Assembly: GCA_902514765.1 (NCBI GenBank) | Contig: CABXSA010000008.1 | Coordinates: 1 to 35,918 of the forward strand | DNA from: an uncultured SAR86 cluster bacterium | GTDB taxonomy: Bacteria; Pseudomonadota; Gammaproteobacteria; Magnimaribacterales; AG-339-G14 | DNA length: 35,918 nt | Direction: 5' to 3' | Part shown: positions 18,977 through 29,260 of the stretch, one piece after another | Position numbering within the stretch: position 1 is the stretch's first letter | Layout of the letters: every line of letters starts with the position of its first letter | Program-made: the position numbers and the translations under genes | The notes under the pieces: model-generated | Databases searched by the model: none | The model's input: only the letters and a program-made list of their open reading frames with translations | What the model was told of the DNA's origin: nothing

Positions 18977-19525
18977 TCAAATATTATTAAATTCCTTAAA
19001 TCTCTCTAATTTTATGTATGGTTCAATCCCATTTCCAGGCTTCCAATTACAAGTGTATGATTTAAATTTTTTTATATCATTTATAAAGATTTTATATCTG
19101 ACAATATCTCTAAGTTTCTTATTTACTAAGTTTTGTTTTAAATCTTCTTTAGAAATAAAACCTTCAAGATATTTTATTGATTGATAGTTCAATTTTTGTT
19201 CTAAATTATCAGATATCAAAGGTCTCTCAAGTATAAAATTTTTACAAAATTCTTTCAGGCCAATATCTTCATTTTTGTCTACTGACAACATATAAATGTA
19301 AAGTCTCTTCCTTTTTGCAGAAAACTTACAGATGAAAAAATTTTCAAATTTTTTATTATCTAAAGATGAAATCCGTTTTGATTTAAAAAAAGTGTTACAG
19401 TCATTTAAGCCTTTTTTAATCATTAGAGAATCGAAATTTTCTTTAGAATTTTTTAAAATTTCACTAAATGCTAAAGAGGATAAAAATAAAAAGGCAAAAA
19501 GCAATTTGAAAGCAGTTATATTCAA
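18977..19525 (-). CDS. Secreted protein of unknown function (182 aa)
   Basis: Signal peptide MNITAFKLLFAFLFLSSLAFS; four Cys in the mature part; no family recognised. Confidence 0.55.
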   Translation of the reverse strand: MNITAFKLLFAFLFLSSLAFSEILKNSKENFDSLMIKKGLNDCNTFFKSKRISSLDNKKFENFFICKFSAKRKRLYIYMLSVDKNEDIGLKEFCKNFILERPLISDNLEQKLNYQSIKYLEGFISKEDLKQNLVNKKLRDIVRYKIFINDIKKFKSYTCNWKPGNGIEPYIKLERFKEFNNI

Positions 19526-19584
19526 GGTATTTTAATTTTACATGTTTAATTATTATTTACTCTAAAAGAAAATATTATCGATAT

Positions 19585-21621
19585 ATGAAAGCACCTATAC
19601 CAAAAAAAATAAGAAAAATTTTAAAGAATCATAATGATCAAAGAGTAGATAATTATTATTGGCTTAGAGATGATTCTAGAAAAAATAAAGAAATTTTAAA
19701 TTATCTAAATCAAGAAAATAAATATTCTGATTATTGGTATAAAACTAACAAAGTAAATTCAAGAAAAATTTTTGAATACTATAAAAATACTTTGCCAAAA
19801 TTTGAAGAAAGTCTTAAAACTCAATTAAAAGCTTACAAATATTTTTCAACAGCATCTTTAACGCAAGAATATAGAAAATATTATCGAATTTTTAAAAAAA
19901 AGAAAAAACTTATTCTTGATGTAAATAAACTAGCTAAAAATAAAAAATATTACGATTTATCTTCTATTCATCCTTCTAGAGATCATAGGTTTATTGCATA
20001 CGGAGAGGATATAAATGGTAGAAGAGAATTCTCAATAATCATCAAGGACATAGATAAAAATAAAATTTTAGAAAGAAACTTATGTACATCAACTGGAAAT
20101 ATAATTTGGAATAAAGAATCTAACGGATATTTTTATCTTAAAAAAGATCCAAAAACTTTGATAACAAATTCTTTGTATTTCCATAGAATCGGTGAACAAG
20201 CAAAAAAGGATAAATTAATATACAAGGAGAGTGATAGGCAATTTAATTTAAGTATTTCACTTAGCAGAACAAAAAAGTATATTTTTTTACAAATTTCTAA
20301 AACTGAATCTAATGAAACGTGGTACCTCAATCTTGATAATGAAATTGATGGTCTTAAACTTTTTTATAAAAGAAAAAATAATCACTTGTATTATGTAGAT
20401 GACACTCCTGAAAATTTTTTTATTTTAAGCAATAGGAAAAATAAGAAAAATTTTGCTCTCTATAAGACAGATTTAAATACAACTAACGAAAATAACTGGA
20501 AAACTTATATTGCTCACAGAAAGGACGAACTTATTGAAGATTTTTTATGTTTTAAAGATTTTATTATTTTAGAAACTAGAAAAAATGGTTGTTCAAATTT
20601 AATTCAATTTAATAGAAAAAATAAAAGAAAGAAATATATTGATTTTAAAGATGAAGCTTTCACTGTCAGTCTGACTAATAATAATGACTATAAAAGAAAA
20701 GAATTTTCTTTTGCTTTTTCCAGTTTAAAAACTCCACCTTCTATTTTTGCTCAAGATCTGTATTCAGGAAAAAGGAAAAAACTTTGGAGTCAAAAGATAA
20801 ATAACCACAAGGAAAATGATTTCACAACGAAAAGAATATCAATTAGAGCGAGAGATGGAACAAAAGTTCCTATCTCTTTGATTCATAAAAAAGGTATTAA
20901 TTTAAAAAAAGCTCCTTTGTTACTGTATGGTTATGGATCTTATGGATTAGTTGTAGAGCCTTCATTTAAATTAACATTTATGCCGCTTATTCAAGATGGC
21001 TTTATATTTGCTATAGCTCATGTCCGCGGTGGTCAGGATTTGGGTAGAGATTGGTATGATCAGGGAAGGATGATGAATAAAATGAATACATTTTATGATT
21101 TTATTGATTGCACAAAAAAACTTTTAAAAAAAAATATTGGTAATAAAGATAAGACTTTTGCAATGGGGGGAAGTGCTGGAGGTCTTCTTATGGGAGCAAT
21201 AATAAATATAGAGCCGAAATTATATAAAGGTATAGTTTCAGCAGTTCCATTCGTTGATGTTTTAACGACTATGTCTGATGAAACCATTCCTCTAACTACT
21301 TTTGAGTACAAAGAATGGGGTAACCCAAATAATAAAAAAGAGTATTTTTATATGAAGAAATATTCCCCATATGACAATATTAATTTCAAATCGTATCCTT
21401 CAGTTTTAGTTACATCGAGTTTGTATGATTCTCAAGTACAGTATTTTGAGCCAGCAAAATATATTGCAAAACTAAGAGAATACTCAACTTCAAATAATCC
21501 AATACTTTTGAAGATGAATATGATCGGCGGACATGCTGGAAAAAGTGGAAGGCTCGCATCTCTTAGAGAGACTGCTGAAGAATTAGGATTTTTATCTTAT
21601 CTTTCTACAAAAGACTCTTAA
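19585..21621 (+). CDS. ptrB: Prolyl oligopeptidase family serine peptidase (S9A, oligopeptidase B-like)
   Basis: APIPKKIRKILKNHNDQRVDNYYWLRDDSR N-terminus, GGSAGGLLMGA Ser motif, SLYDSQVQYFEPAKY Asp, GGHAGKSGR His. Confidence 0.9.
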   Translation: MKAPIPKKIRKILKNHNDQRVDNYYWLRDDSRKNKEILNYLNQENKYSDYWYKTNKVNSRKIFEYYKNTLPKFEESLKTQLKAYKYFSTASLTQEYRKYYRIFKKKKKLILDVNKLAKNKKYYDLSSIHPSRDHRFIAYGEDINGRREFSIIIKDIDKNKILERNLCTSTGNIIWNKESNGYFYLKKDPKTLITNSLYFHRIGEQAKKDKLIYKESDRQFNLSISLSRTKKYIFLQISKTESNETWYLNLDNEIDGLKLFYKRKNNHLYYVDDTPENFFILSNRKNKKNFALYKTDLNTTNENNWKTYIAHRKDELIEDFLCFKDFIILETRKNGCSNLIQFNRKNKRKKYIDFKDEAFTVSLTNNNDYKRKEFSFAFSSLKTPPSIFAQDLYSGKRKKLWSQKINNHKENDFTTKRISIRARDGTKVPISLIHKKGINLKKAPLLLYGYGSYGLVVEPSFKLTFMPLIQDGFIFAIAHVRGGQDLGRDWYDQGRMMNKMNTFYDFIDCTKKLLKKNIGNKDKTFAMGGSAGGLLMGAIINIEPKLYKGIVSAVPFVDVLTTMSDETIPLTTFEYKEWGNPNNKKEYFYMKKYSPYDNINFKSYPSVLVTSSLYDSQVQYFEPAKYIAKLREYSTSNNPILLKMNMIGGHAGKSGRLASLRETAEELGFLSYLSTKDS

Positions 21622-22693
21622 CAAATTTTCCTATTGCAAGAGAGGATGTCAGGCCGGGGCTTTCAATACCTTGAAGATTAATTAGATTTTTAACGCCATG
21701 TTCTTTTGAAGCTTCGATACTAAAATCTCTCATAGATTCATCTGGTTTAGTTATCTTGGGCCTTATGCCTGTGTAATCAGGGTGTAATTTTTCTACATTT
21801 ACTTCTGGCCAATACTGTTTAATCGAATTAATAAATTTATCTTTTAATGACTCGTTAAAACTGTAGTCAATTTTATCCACAAACTCTACATCTGGCCCAA
21901 ATCTCATACTTCCTGCTAAATCAAAACCAACATGAATTCCTAGGCTATGTTTTCCAGATACTGGATAAATAAGATTAGAGAAAGGAGCTTTTCCTGAATA
22001 TTTAAAATAATGTCCTTTTGCATAATAATTTTTATAAATCTTATCTGTAGGAAAGTTTTCAATATTTTTCAAAGTAATCTCATTACTTAGGCCACTACAA
22101 TTAATAAGATATTTACTTTCGATAGCGAAGTGATCATCGCTTTTGCAATTTATTATGAATTTATTGTTCCTTTTTTTTGCTCCTATGAAAGAAGTCCTTA
22201 GAGATATTAAACCTCCATGATGTTGAATATCTCCTTCCAAAGCAGTTACGTATTCTGGAACATCTATAACTCCTGAATTAGGAGAATATAAAGCCTCATG
22301 AAATTTTAAACCAGGATTGGCTTCAAGTACTTTTTCTTTTTCTACTTTAACGAGATCAACATTATTTTTTTTTCCTTGAGTTAAAATTTTTTCTAAATTT
22401 GAAAGCTCTCTTTTATTAGTAGCGATAATATACTTGCCGTATCTTTTATGATTTATTTTTTTGTCACGAGCATACTCATAGATAAGGGCATTACCTTCAA
22501 TGCATAATTTAGTTTTTAAGAAGTTTCTAGGATAGTAAATTCCTGCATGGATAACTCCTGAATTTCTTGATGAAGTTACATCGCCGGCTCTTTCATTCTT
22601 TTCTAAAACTATTGTTTCTTTACCGGATTTACTAAGTTCACGAGCAATGCTGAGTCCAATCACTCCTCCGCCAACAACAACTACTTCAGTCAT
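21605..22693 (-). CDS. lhgO: FAD-dependent oxidoreductase, L-2-hydroxyglutarate dehydrogenase/oxidase-like
   Basis: VVVVGGGVIGLSIARELSKSG dinucleotide fold, TSSRNSGVIHAGIYYPRNFLKTKLC, YPVSGKHSLGIHVGFDLAGSMRFGPDVEFV. Confidence 0.8.
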   Translation of the reverse strand: MTEVVVVGGGVIGLSIARELSKSGKETIVLEKNERAGDVTSSRNSGVIHAGIYYPRNFLKTKLCIEGNALIYEYARDKKINHKRYGKYIIATNKRELSNLEKILTQGKKNNVDLVKVEKEKVLEANPGLKFHEALYSPNSGVIDVPEYVTALEGDIQHHGGLISLRTSFIGAKKRNNKFIINCKSDDHFAIESKYLINCSGLSNEITLKNIENFPTDKIYKNYYAKGHYFKYSGKAPFSNLIYPVSGKHSLGIHVGFDLAGSMRFGPDVEFVDKIDYSFNESLKDKFINSIKQYWPEVNVEKLHPDYTGIRPKITKPDESMRDFSIEASKEHGVKNLINLQGIESPGLTSSLAIGKFVKSLL

Positions 22694-24326
22694 CAGACTT
22701 TTTTTCATAGGATGAAATTAAATTTCTCATTTCATCTCTTAAGAAAAATATTGCAATTAAATTTGGTAAGGTGCTTGCTGCAACGGTGATTAAAGCAAAA
22801 TTCCAAATAATTTCTGTATCTATATATCCACTACCTGCAATAAAAAAAGCAATAATGTATAGCACTCTATAATATATTATTGAGGATTCCCCAAACAAAT
22901 AGGCAGAGCAACGGTCTCCATAATAAGCCCAAGTTATAACCGTCGAAAAAGCAAAAAGAAGTAGCCCAATCGAAACAATATATTCTCCATAACTTCCAAA
23001 AAACCCTTTATTAAATGCTTTGCTTGTCAAAACTGCTGATTTCACTAAAGATTTACCAGTAAATTTAAAATCACCTTCTAATTCACTGTTATCAACATTT
23101 ATTATTCCAGAAAAAGGTACCCCATCTTTAAATACAATTACGTCTTCGGCAATAGATCTATTGTTAATAATAGTTACATTATTTTGAATTTTTCCAGAAA
23201 CAATATTTAATTCACCTGTAAACGTAGTCAGTGAAGAATCTTTCCCAGATAGAAAATCTAAAATTTTATTATTATCTTTTTTTTCTTCTAACTCTCCACT
23301 TAATATAAACATTGAAGTTCTTTCGAAATTGTTCATAAATTTTTCCGTCCAAACATTAGATGAAAGAATTACTAAGCCAGTTAATGTGCATATTATTATC
23401 GTGTCAATAAATGGTTCTAAAATAGAAACAAACCCTTCTTCAGCAGAATATTTAGTTCTTGAAGTAGCGTGGGCTATGGGAGCAGATCCTTGTCCTGCCT
23501 CATTGGAATATAATCCTCTGGCAACACCATATGTAAAAGCTAAAGAAAAAGAAGCTCCTAAGAAACCTCCTACAACAGATGTTCCCTCAAACACATCAAG
23601 AATGATCATCTTGAATGAGTCAGTAATATTATCGTAGTTAAATATCAAAACACTTAAGCCACCAATAAGGTAAATTAAAGCCATTAAAGGAACAATCGAT
23701 GCAGCAATTGTTGAGATTCTTTTTATACCGCCAATAATTACAAGGCTAACTAGTAAGCTCAATACAATAGATGTGATCAAGGGATTAACACCGAAGCTTG
23801 ATTCTATTGTGCTGGAAATATTATCAATTTGAGGCATATTTCCTGAGCCAAAAGTACTAATCAATAGAGAAAAAGCAAAAATTATTCCAAGCCATTTCAT
23901 ATTTAGACCTTTCTCCATGTATATCATTGGTCCGCCTGAAAGTTCGCCATGGTCATTTTTTTCTCTATAAGCATGGGATAAAGTAACTTCAACAAATTTT
24001 GTTGTCATTCCAAGAAAGGCTGTAATCCACATCCAAAATAATGCTGCTGGCCCACCAATGAAGATAGCCATTGCTACTCCACCTATATTTCCTGTTCCAA
24101 CTGTACCGGATAAAGCTGTACTTAAAGCTTGAAAAGGAGATGTCTGTCCTTCATTACCTTTGCCGGATGAAAATAAAATCTTCCATCCCCTTAAAAAGAA
24201 TTTAATTTGAGGAACTCCTAAATATATTGTAAAAAAGATACCAATAGAAAGGAGAAACAAGGGAAACCAGGTTGCACTACCGAAGTAGCTATCAACCAAA
24301 AGAATATAACTATTTAAGCTATCCAA
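22686..24326 (-). CDS. Alanine/glycine:cation symporter family protein (AGCS) with inserted domain
   Basis: LSGTVGTGNIGGVAMAIFIGGPAALFWMW, EAGQGSAPIAHATSRT, GLLLFAFSTVITWAYYGDR. Confidence 0.92.
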   Translation of the reverse strand: MDSLNSYILLVDSYFGSATWFPLFLLSIGIFFTIYLGVPQIKFFLRGWKILFSSGKGNEGQTSPFQALSTALSGTVGTGNIGGVAMAIFIGGPAALFWMWITAFLGMTTKFVEVTLSHAYREKNDHGELSGGPMIYMEKGLNMKWLGIIFAFSLLISTFGSGNMPQIDNISSTIESSFGVNPLITSIVLSLLVSLVIIGGIKRISTIAASIVPLMALIYLIGGLSVLIFNYDNITDSFKMIILDVFEGTSVVGGFLGASFSLAFTYGVARGLYSNEAGQGSAPIAHATSRTKYSAEEGFVSILEPFIDTIIICTLTGLVILSSNVWTEKFMNNFERTSMFILSGELEEKKDNNKILDFLSGKDSSLTTFTGELNIVSGKIQNNVTIINNRSIAEDVIVFKDGVPFSGIINVDNSELEGDFKFTGKSLVKSAVLTSKAFNKGFFGSYGEYIVSIGLLLFAFSTVITWAYYGDRCSAYLFGESSIIYYRVLYIIAFFIAGSGYIDTEIIWNFALITVAASTLPNLIAIFFLRDEMRNLISSYEKKSDD

Positions 24327-24554
24327 TTATTCTTCAGATCTGACTTTTGCTTCAAATTCAGTATATCCACCAATTAATTCTCCATTAATTGTGATTTGCG
24401 GAAATGTTCTGGCAGTAGGAAATTTTTCAAACATCTGCTCTCTTGTAAAGTCAACATCGAGCATATATTTTTTAAATTCAAAACCCTTTTGTATGCATAG
24501 ATTTTCTGCTTTATCACAAAAAGGACATTGCGGTTTAGACCAAATTTCTATCAT
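24327..24554 (-). CDS. grxC: Glutaredoxin
   Basis: MIEIWSKPQCPFCDKAENL with CPFC active site, TFPQITINGELIGGYTEFE. Confidence 0.9.
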   Translation of the reverse strand: MIEIWSKPQCPFCDKAENLCIQKGFEFKKYMLDVDFTREQMFEKFPTARTFPQITINGELIGGYTEFEAKVRSEE

Positions 24555-24574
24555 AATAATCCTCTATTTATTCT

Positions 24575-25270
24575 ATGACACTTCAAGCGATATCAAAAGG
24601 ATTTGAATATTATAAAAAATTTGGTTTTAACTTTACTGTTAAGATATTTCCACTAATCATCTTATTTGGCCTTGTTGCAAGTCTTGGAGCTTCTTCAAAT
24701 CTTTCTGAGGGCTTATCTAACTTTGATATATCTATCTTATTGATAAACAATTTTTTAATTTCTCCCCTATTGACTATTGTTGCAATTTTTATTGCTAACG
24801 ATCTCTTTGAAAAAAGTAATAGAGACGTTCTTGTCTTTTATGTTATTTCATGGAAATTTTTAATAAAGATTTTAGTTTTGTCTCTTATTTACTCAGTTGC
24901 ATTTTGGATTGGGTTTTTTTTATTTGTGATACCAGGTATTTTAATTGCAGGATTACTACTTTTTGTAAACTATTTTGCTATTTTAGAAGACAAATCTGTA
25001 GGGGATTCTCTTTATCTTTCATGGAATAAATCCAAAGAAAATTTAGTGCAATGTATTCTTATGGCAGTTTTTTTTTGGTTCATTACAATTTTGACCATTG
25101 CTATTTTATTCTCAATTACCAATAGTTACAGAGAGTCAGATGAGATTCCTCAAATATTCACAATTATTACAAGCTCACTTGCAGCATATGTACAAATTTG
25201 TCTGGTATGTTTTCCTATATTAATTTTTTTTAAAATACAGTCACCTAATAAAATCGAAGATGGAATCTAA
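24575..25270 (+). CDS. Multi-pass membrane protein (YciC/UPF0259-like?)
   Basis: Several TM segments, GFFLFVIPGILIAGLLLFVNYFAILEDKSVGDSLYLSWNKSKEN. Confidence 0.65.
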   Translation: MTLQAISKGFEYYKKFGFNFTVKIFPLIILFGLVASLGASSNLSEGLSNFDISILLINNFLISPLLTIVAIFIANDLFEKSNRDVLVFYVISWKFLIKILVLSLIYSVAFWIGFFLFVIPGILIAGLLLFVNYFAILEDKSVGDSLYLSWNKSKENLVQCILMAVFFWFITILTIAILFSITNSYRESDEIPQIFTIITSSLAAYVQICLVCFPILIFFKIQSPNKIEDGI

Positions 25271-26155
25271 TTGGATTTTTTTATTTATAGGGACTTTATT
25301 TGCCATCATCCCTTGAAAGGTAATCACTTCTTCTAAAAATAAAAATAGTTCTTCCTCCGACAAGGTCGAAATTATCATTTGATCTTTATAATTTTCTTCG
25401 TTTAATGAGTTATACAATGTTAAAAAAATATTCTGTTTTAAGATATTTAGTCTTAAGTGTAAATAATCATCATTCCATGTCTCAAAGACTCTGTTTTTAG
25501 TAAAATTAAATTTCTCCAGAGATTCCATCGTATCCTCGTAAAGAATTTCTAATTTTTTTAATTCTTCTCCTGATAATGAAGATATATCGAATTCATCCGA
25601 TAGAGCATTTATCAACATAGGATTAAGTTTTTTTTCATTAATTTCATTATTTGAAGAAGAATTTTGTATATTTATTCTCACTAACCTACTCAAAATAGTT
25701 TTTTTCAATCTATAAGGTCTAGATGTCATCATTATTATGTGCGAATTAGGAGGAGGTTCCTCTAAAATCTTTAATAAATAATTTTGTGCTTCTTCATTTA
25801 GTAAATCAGCTCTATTGAGTTTTATAACCTTAGCGGATGAAATTAAAGAAGTTTCGTTAAGAATATTGATAATTCCCCTATTTTTATCATCATCCCCTCT
25901 AATGGTTCCAATGCCAATTTTCTCTTTATCATCAGGATATATCTCTAAAAAGTCTGGATTAGATGCTGAATCAAATGTATGACAAGACTTACATTTATCA
26001 CAGGCTATAAAATTTTCATTTTTGGAGTTACATAAAATTGCTTTGACAAAATAATTTATTAACTTGTGAGAATTTATTGAATCGGTACTTTCAAAAAGAT
26101 ATGCATGAGAGATATTTTTAACATCTATTTTTGAATCAAAAAGATTAGCTTTCAT
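25241..26155 (-). CDS. holB: DNA polymerase III delta' subunit
   Basis: CDKCKSCHTFDSASNPDF zinc module, EEAQNYLLKILEEPPPNSHIIMMTSRPYRLKKTILSR; downstream of tmk. Confidence 0.9.
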   Translation of the reverse strand: MKANLFDSKIDVKNISHAYLFESTDSINSHKLINYFVKAILCNSKNENFIACDKCKSCHTFDSASNPDFLEIYPDDKEKIGIGTIRGDDDKNRGIINILNETSLISSAKVIKLNRADLLNEEAQNYLLKILEEPPPNSHIIMMTSRPYRLKKTILSRLVRINIQNSSSNNEINEKKLNPMLINALSDEFDISSLSGEELKKLEILYEDTMESLEKFNFTKNRVFETWNDDYLHLRLNILKQNIFLTLYNSLNEENYKDQMIISTLSEEELFLFLEEVITFQGMMANKVPINKKIQLDSIFDFIR

Positions 26156-26756
26156 TGATTTTATTTAAAATACTAATTTTGGCTATTTCAAATATCTCAG
26201 AAGGATTTTTATTTGAATCAATTATCAAGAAACGTTCAGGATTTTCATTTGCAAGATTAAGATAAAAGGTTCTAATTCTTTTAAAAAAATTTATCTCTTG
26301 TTTTTCAAACCTATCTAATTCCCCCCTCTTCCTAACTCTTTTGAAGCCCTCTTCAACAGATAAATCTAAATAAATAGTTAAATCTGGAATAGGCAAATCT
26401 AGAGGTTCAATTAGCTTATCCAATACTTCTGTTTTTATTTTTCTTCCTGCTCCCTGATATGCATATGTTGAATCAAGATATCTATCTGACAAAACATGAG
26501 TATTATTTCTCAAAGCTGGATTAATAATTTTTTTAACGTGTTCCAACCGATCTGCTAAAAGAAGAAAAGTCTCTGATAATGAATCTAGCTCAATTGTTTT
26601 ATCTAAAAGAATATTTCTTAACTTTTTTCCTTCTGGCGTAGCACCAGGTTCTCTGGTAAAAATAAAATCTATTTCCTTTTCTATAAAGTATTTTTTTAAA
26701 AGGTTAATTAAAGTAGATTTGCCTACTCCCTCCCCACCTTCCAAAGTAAAAAACAT
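26145..26756 (-). CDS. tmk: Thymidylate kinase
   Basis: FFTLEGGEGVGKSTL P-loop, TREPGATPEGKKLR, DRYLDSTYAYQGAGR. Confidence 0.97.
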   Translation of the reverse strand: MFFTLEGGEGVGKSTLINLLKKYFIEKEIDFIFTREPGATPEGKKLRNILLDKTIELDSLSETFLLLADRLEHVKKIINPALRNNTHVLSDRYLDSTYAYQGAGRKIKTEVLDKLIEPLDLPIPDLTIYLDLSVEEGFKRVRKRGELDRFEKQEINFFKRIRTFYLNLANENPERFLIIDSNKNPSEIFEIAKISILNKINES

Positions 26757-27676
26757 TATTTACTCAATTGGAATTTCTTTATAGCATCTAAATGGTCTTC
26801 ATAATTTGTTGAAAATTCATGAGTGCATTTATCTTTTGCCACAAAGTATAAAAAATTATGTTCTTCTGGTTGGCTTGCTGCAAAAAGAGAGTCTTTAGAA
26901 GGATTTGAAATTGGTCCAGGAGGTAAACCTTTATACATATAAGTATTATATAAGGAAGAATCTTTCAAATCTTTTTTCTTTAAGTCTCCTTGAAAATTTT
27001 TTAACCCATAAATCGTTGTAGAATCCATTTGTAGCAGCATATTATTTTTAAGTCTGTTGATGATAACTCCTGAAATTTTTTGTCTTTCATTAGCACAAGA
27101 TTCTTTTTCTAAAATCGAAGCAATGATTAAAATGTCTGTTTTAGATAAATTGTTTATGATTTTTTTGCGCTTTTCCCAGGCTTCATCGATTAAAACTTTC
27201 TGATTTTTAATTGAAATTTTTAATATGTCTATAATTTCACTTTCTCTATCATAAAAATAAATATCCGGTTTAATTAAACCTTCTAAATTACAAGATTTGT
27301 AGTCTTCATTATTTAGACAAAATTTATTAATGATATCCATAGAAAATATATCCTTTATTTTCGAACCTTCTGAGATTTCAAACCTCTTTAGAATGATCTT
27401 TCCATAATAAATCTTTTTGAATAAATCATATAATGAATCATTATTGTTTATTTTATATTTGCCTAAAAAAATTTTTTTATCTGTACCGGAAATAGTAAAA
27501 ATGAGTTTTATTGCTTTTGGAAAGTAAATCTCTTCATTCTCTAAATCATAAAGAATCTTATTTAAACTGTTCCCTTCTAATATTGAAAAGGTAATTTCTT
27601 TATCAAGGGGCTTAAAAAGTAAAAAAGAGTAAAAAATGATATTCATTGTGAATATCGAAATAATAATAAATCTCAC
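26756..27676 (-). CDS. mltG: Endolytic murein transglycosylase MltG
   Basis: IASILEKESCANERQKISGVIINRLKNNMLLQMDSTTIYG, YMYKGLPPGPISNPSKDSLFAA. Confidence 0.95.
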   Translation of the reverse strand: MRFIIISIFTMNIIFYSFLLFKPLDKEITFSILEGNSLNKILYDLENEEIYFPKAIKLIFTISGTDKKIFLGKYKINNNDSLYDLFKKIYYGKIILKRFEISEGSKIKDIFSMDIINKFCLNNEDYKSCNLEGLIKPDIYFYDRESEIIDILKISIKNQKVLIDEAWEKRKKIINNLSKTDILIIASILEKESCANERQKISGVIINRLKNNMLLQMDSTTIYGLKNFQGDLKKKDLKDSSLYNTYMYKGLPPGPISNPSKDSLFAASQPEEHNFLYFVAKDKCTHEFSTNYEDHLDAIKKFQLSK

Positions 27677-28914
27677 TGAATTTTTTTAAAAATCAAAGAT
27701 ACATTTGTTCCACCAAATCCAAAAGAATTACTCATGGAATAATTTACCTCCTTTTGCTTTGACTTATTTGGGGTTAGATCTAAATTAAGATCTATATCAG
27801 GTTCATTCAAGTTAATAGTTGGAGGAATAACTGAATCTCTCATAGTAAGGAGACAAAAAATAGCTTCAATTGCTCCTGCTGCACCTAATAGATGGCCGGT
27901 CATTGATTTAGTAGAGCTGATAGATAAGTTGTCTCTATCTTTAAAGATTTCTGCTATTGCTCTAGCTTCAATAACATCGCCCAAAGGAGTAGAAGTTCCA
28001 TGAGCATTTATATAATCGATCTTCTCATGGCCTTCTTTGAAATCTTGCAAAGCATTTTTCATTGCATTTAAAGCACCTCGACCGTCTTCAGCTGGAGCAG
28101 TTATATGATACGCATCATCGCTTTGTCCAAAACCTACAATTTCACCATATATTTTTGCTCCTCTTTTTTTTGCTGAATCTATATGTTCCAAAACTAAAAT
28201 TCCTGCACCCTCACCCAACAAAAAGCCATCCCTTTTTTTGTCCCAAGGACAGCTGGCTTGTTGAGGATTTTCATTATTGGTTGAAAGTGCTTTTGCAGCA
28301 TTAAATCCGGCTAGCCCCAAGGGAGTTATTCCTGCTTCTGATCCACCGGTTATCATAATATCAGCATCTCCATTTGATATGGTTCTAGCTGAATATCCTA
28401 TGCTATGACCAGCACTGGAACATGCAGATACAATAGAGATATTGGGACCTTGAAAATTATATTTTATTGCGACATTCCCAGAGGTCATGTTTATGATCGC
28501 ACCAGGAACAAAAAAAGGAGAAATTTTTCTTGGTCCTTTATCATTTAAAATGAGAGCATTTTCTTCAATACTACCTAATCCTCCTATTCCAGATCCAATA
28601 GAAACTCCAATCCGATTTTTGTCAATATCGCTTAAGGGTAAATCAGCATCAACTAGTGCTTCATCAGTTGCGGTTAAAGCATACTGTATGAAAGGATCAA
28701 TTCTTCTCTTTTCTTTTGGAGATAAGCCTGAAACATCATCGTACCCTTTTAGTTCCGCTGCAAAGGTTGTAGCGAATCCAGATGTATCAAACTTGGTTAT
28801 TTCTCCAGCGCCGCTTATACCTTTGGTAATGTTGGTCCAAGAAGTTTCTAAATCATTACCAAGTGGAGAAACTATGCCAAGACCAGTTACGACAACTCGT
28901 CTTTCTGATGACAT
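27673..28914 (-). CDS. fabF: 3-oxoacyl-[ACP] synthase II
   Basis: RRVVVTGLGIVSPLGNDLETSW, SACSSAGHSIGYS active-site Cys, NAHGTSTPLGDVIEARAI, SFGFGGTNVSLIF. Confidence 0.97.
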   Translation of the reverse strand: MSSERRVVVTGLGIVSPLGNDLETSWTNITKGISGAGEITKFDTSGFATTFAAELKGYDDVSGLSPKEKRRIDPFIQYALTATDEALVDADLPLSDIDKNRIGVSIGSGIGGLGSIEENALILNDKGPRKISPFFVPGAIINMTSGNVAIKYNFQGPNISIVSACSSAGHSIGYSARTISNGDADIMITGGSEAGITPLGLAGFNAAKALSTNNENPQQASCPWDKKRDGFLLGEGAGILVLEHIDSAKKRGAKIYGEIVGFGQSDDAYHITAPAEDGRGALNAMKNALQDFKEGHEKIDYINAHGTSTPLGDVIEARAIAEIFKDRDNLSISSTKSMTGHLLGAAGAIEAIFCLLTMRDSVIPPTINLNEPDIDLNLDLTPNKSKQKEVNYSMSNSFGFGGTNVSLIFKKIQ

Positions 28915-28926
28915 ATTTTTAAAAAA

Positions 28927-29160
28927 TTATTCTGCAGAATCTATATAGTTTACTGCATCCTCAACAGTAGCTATTTTTTCTGCCTCTTCATCAGGAATTT
29001 CTATCTCAAATTCCTCTTCAAATGCCATTACTAATTCAACTGTATCTAATGAATCTGCACCTAGATCGTCTATAAAAGACGCGGAGAGAGTAACTTCCTC
29101 TTCACCAACTCCTAATTGTTCGCACACTATTCTACGAACTCTTTCTTCAGTACTGCTCAT
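28927..29160 (-). CDS. acpP: Acyl carrier protein
   Basis: [43 protein letters not shown]. Confidence 0.98.
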   Translation of the reverse strand: MSSTEERVRRIVCEQLGVGEEEVTLSASFIDDLGADSLDTVELVMAFEEEFEIEIPDEEAEKIATVEDAVNYIDSAE

Positions 29161-29260
29161 ATGAACCTCTATTTAAAAAATTTGTCTGAATTATATACCT
29201 TTAAAAAAAAATTTTTTCAATAATCGTATTTTTTTTTGCAACATTTTTGTGCAAGTCAAG

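Noticed and set aside
23329-23637. 102-aa plus-strand ORF antisense to the AGCS gene
   Set aside because: Shadow ORF opposite conserved transporter motifs.
28062-28948. Plus-strand ORFs (80 aa, 153 aa) antisense to fabF
   Set aside because: Shadow ORFs of fabF; no start context or recognisable domain.
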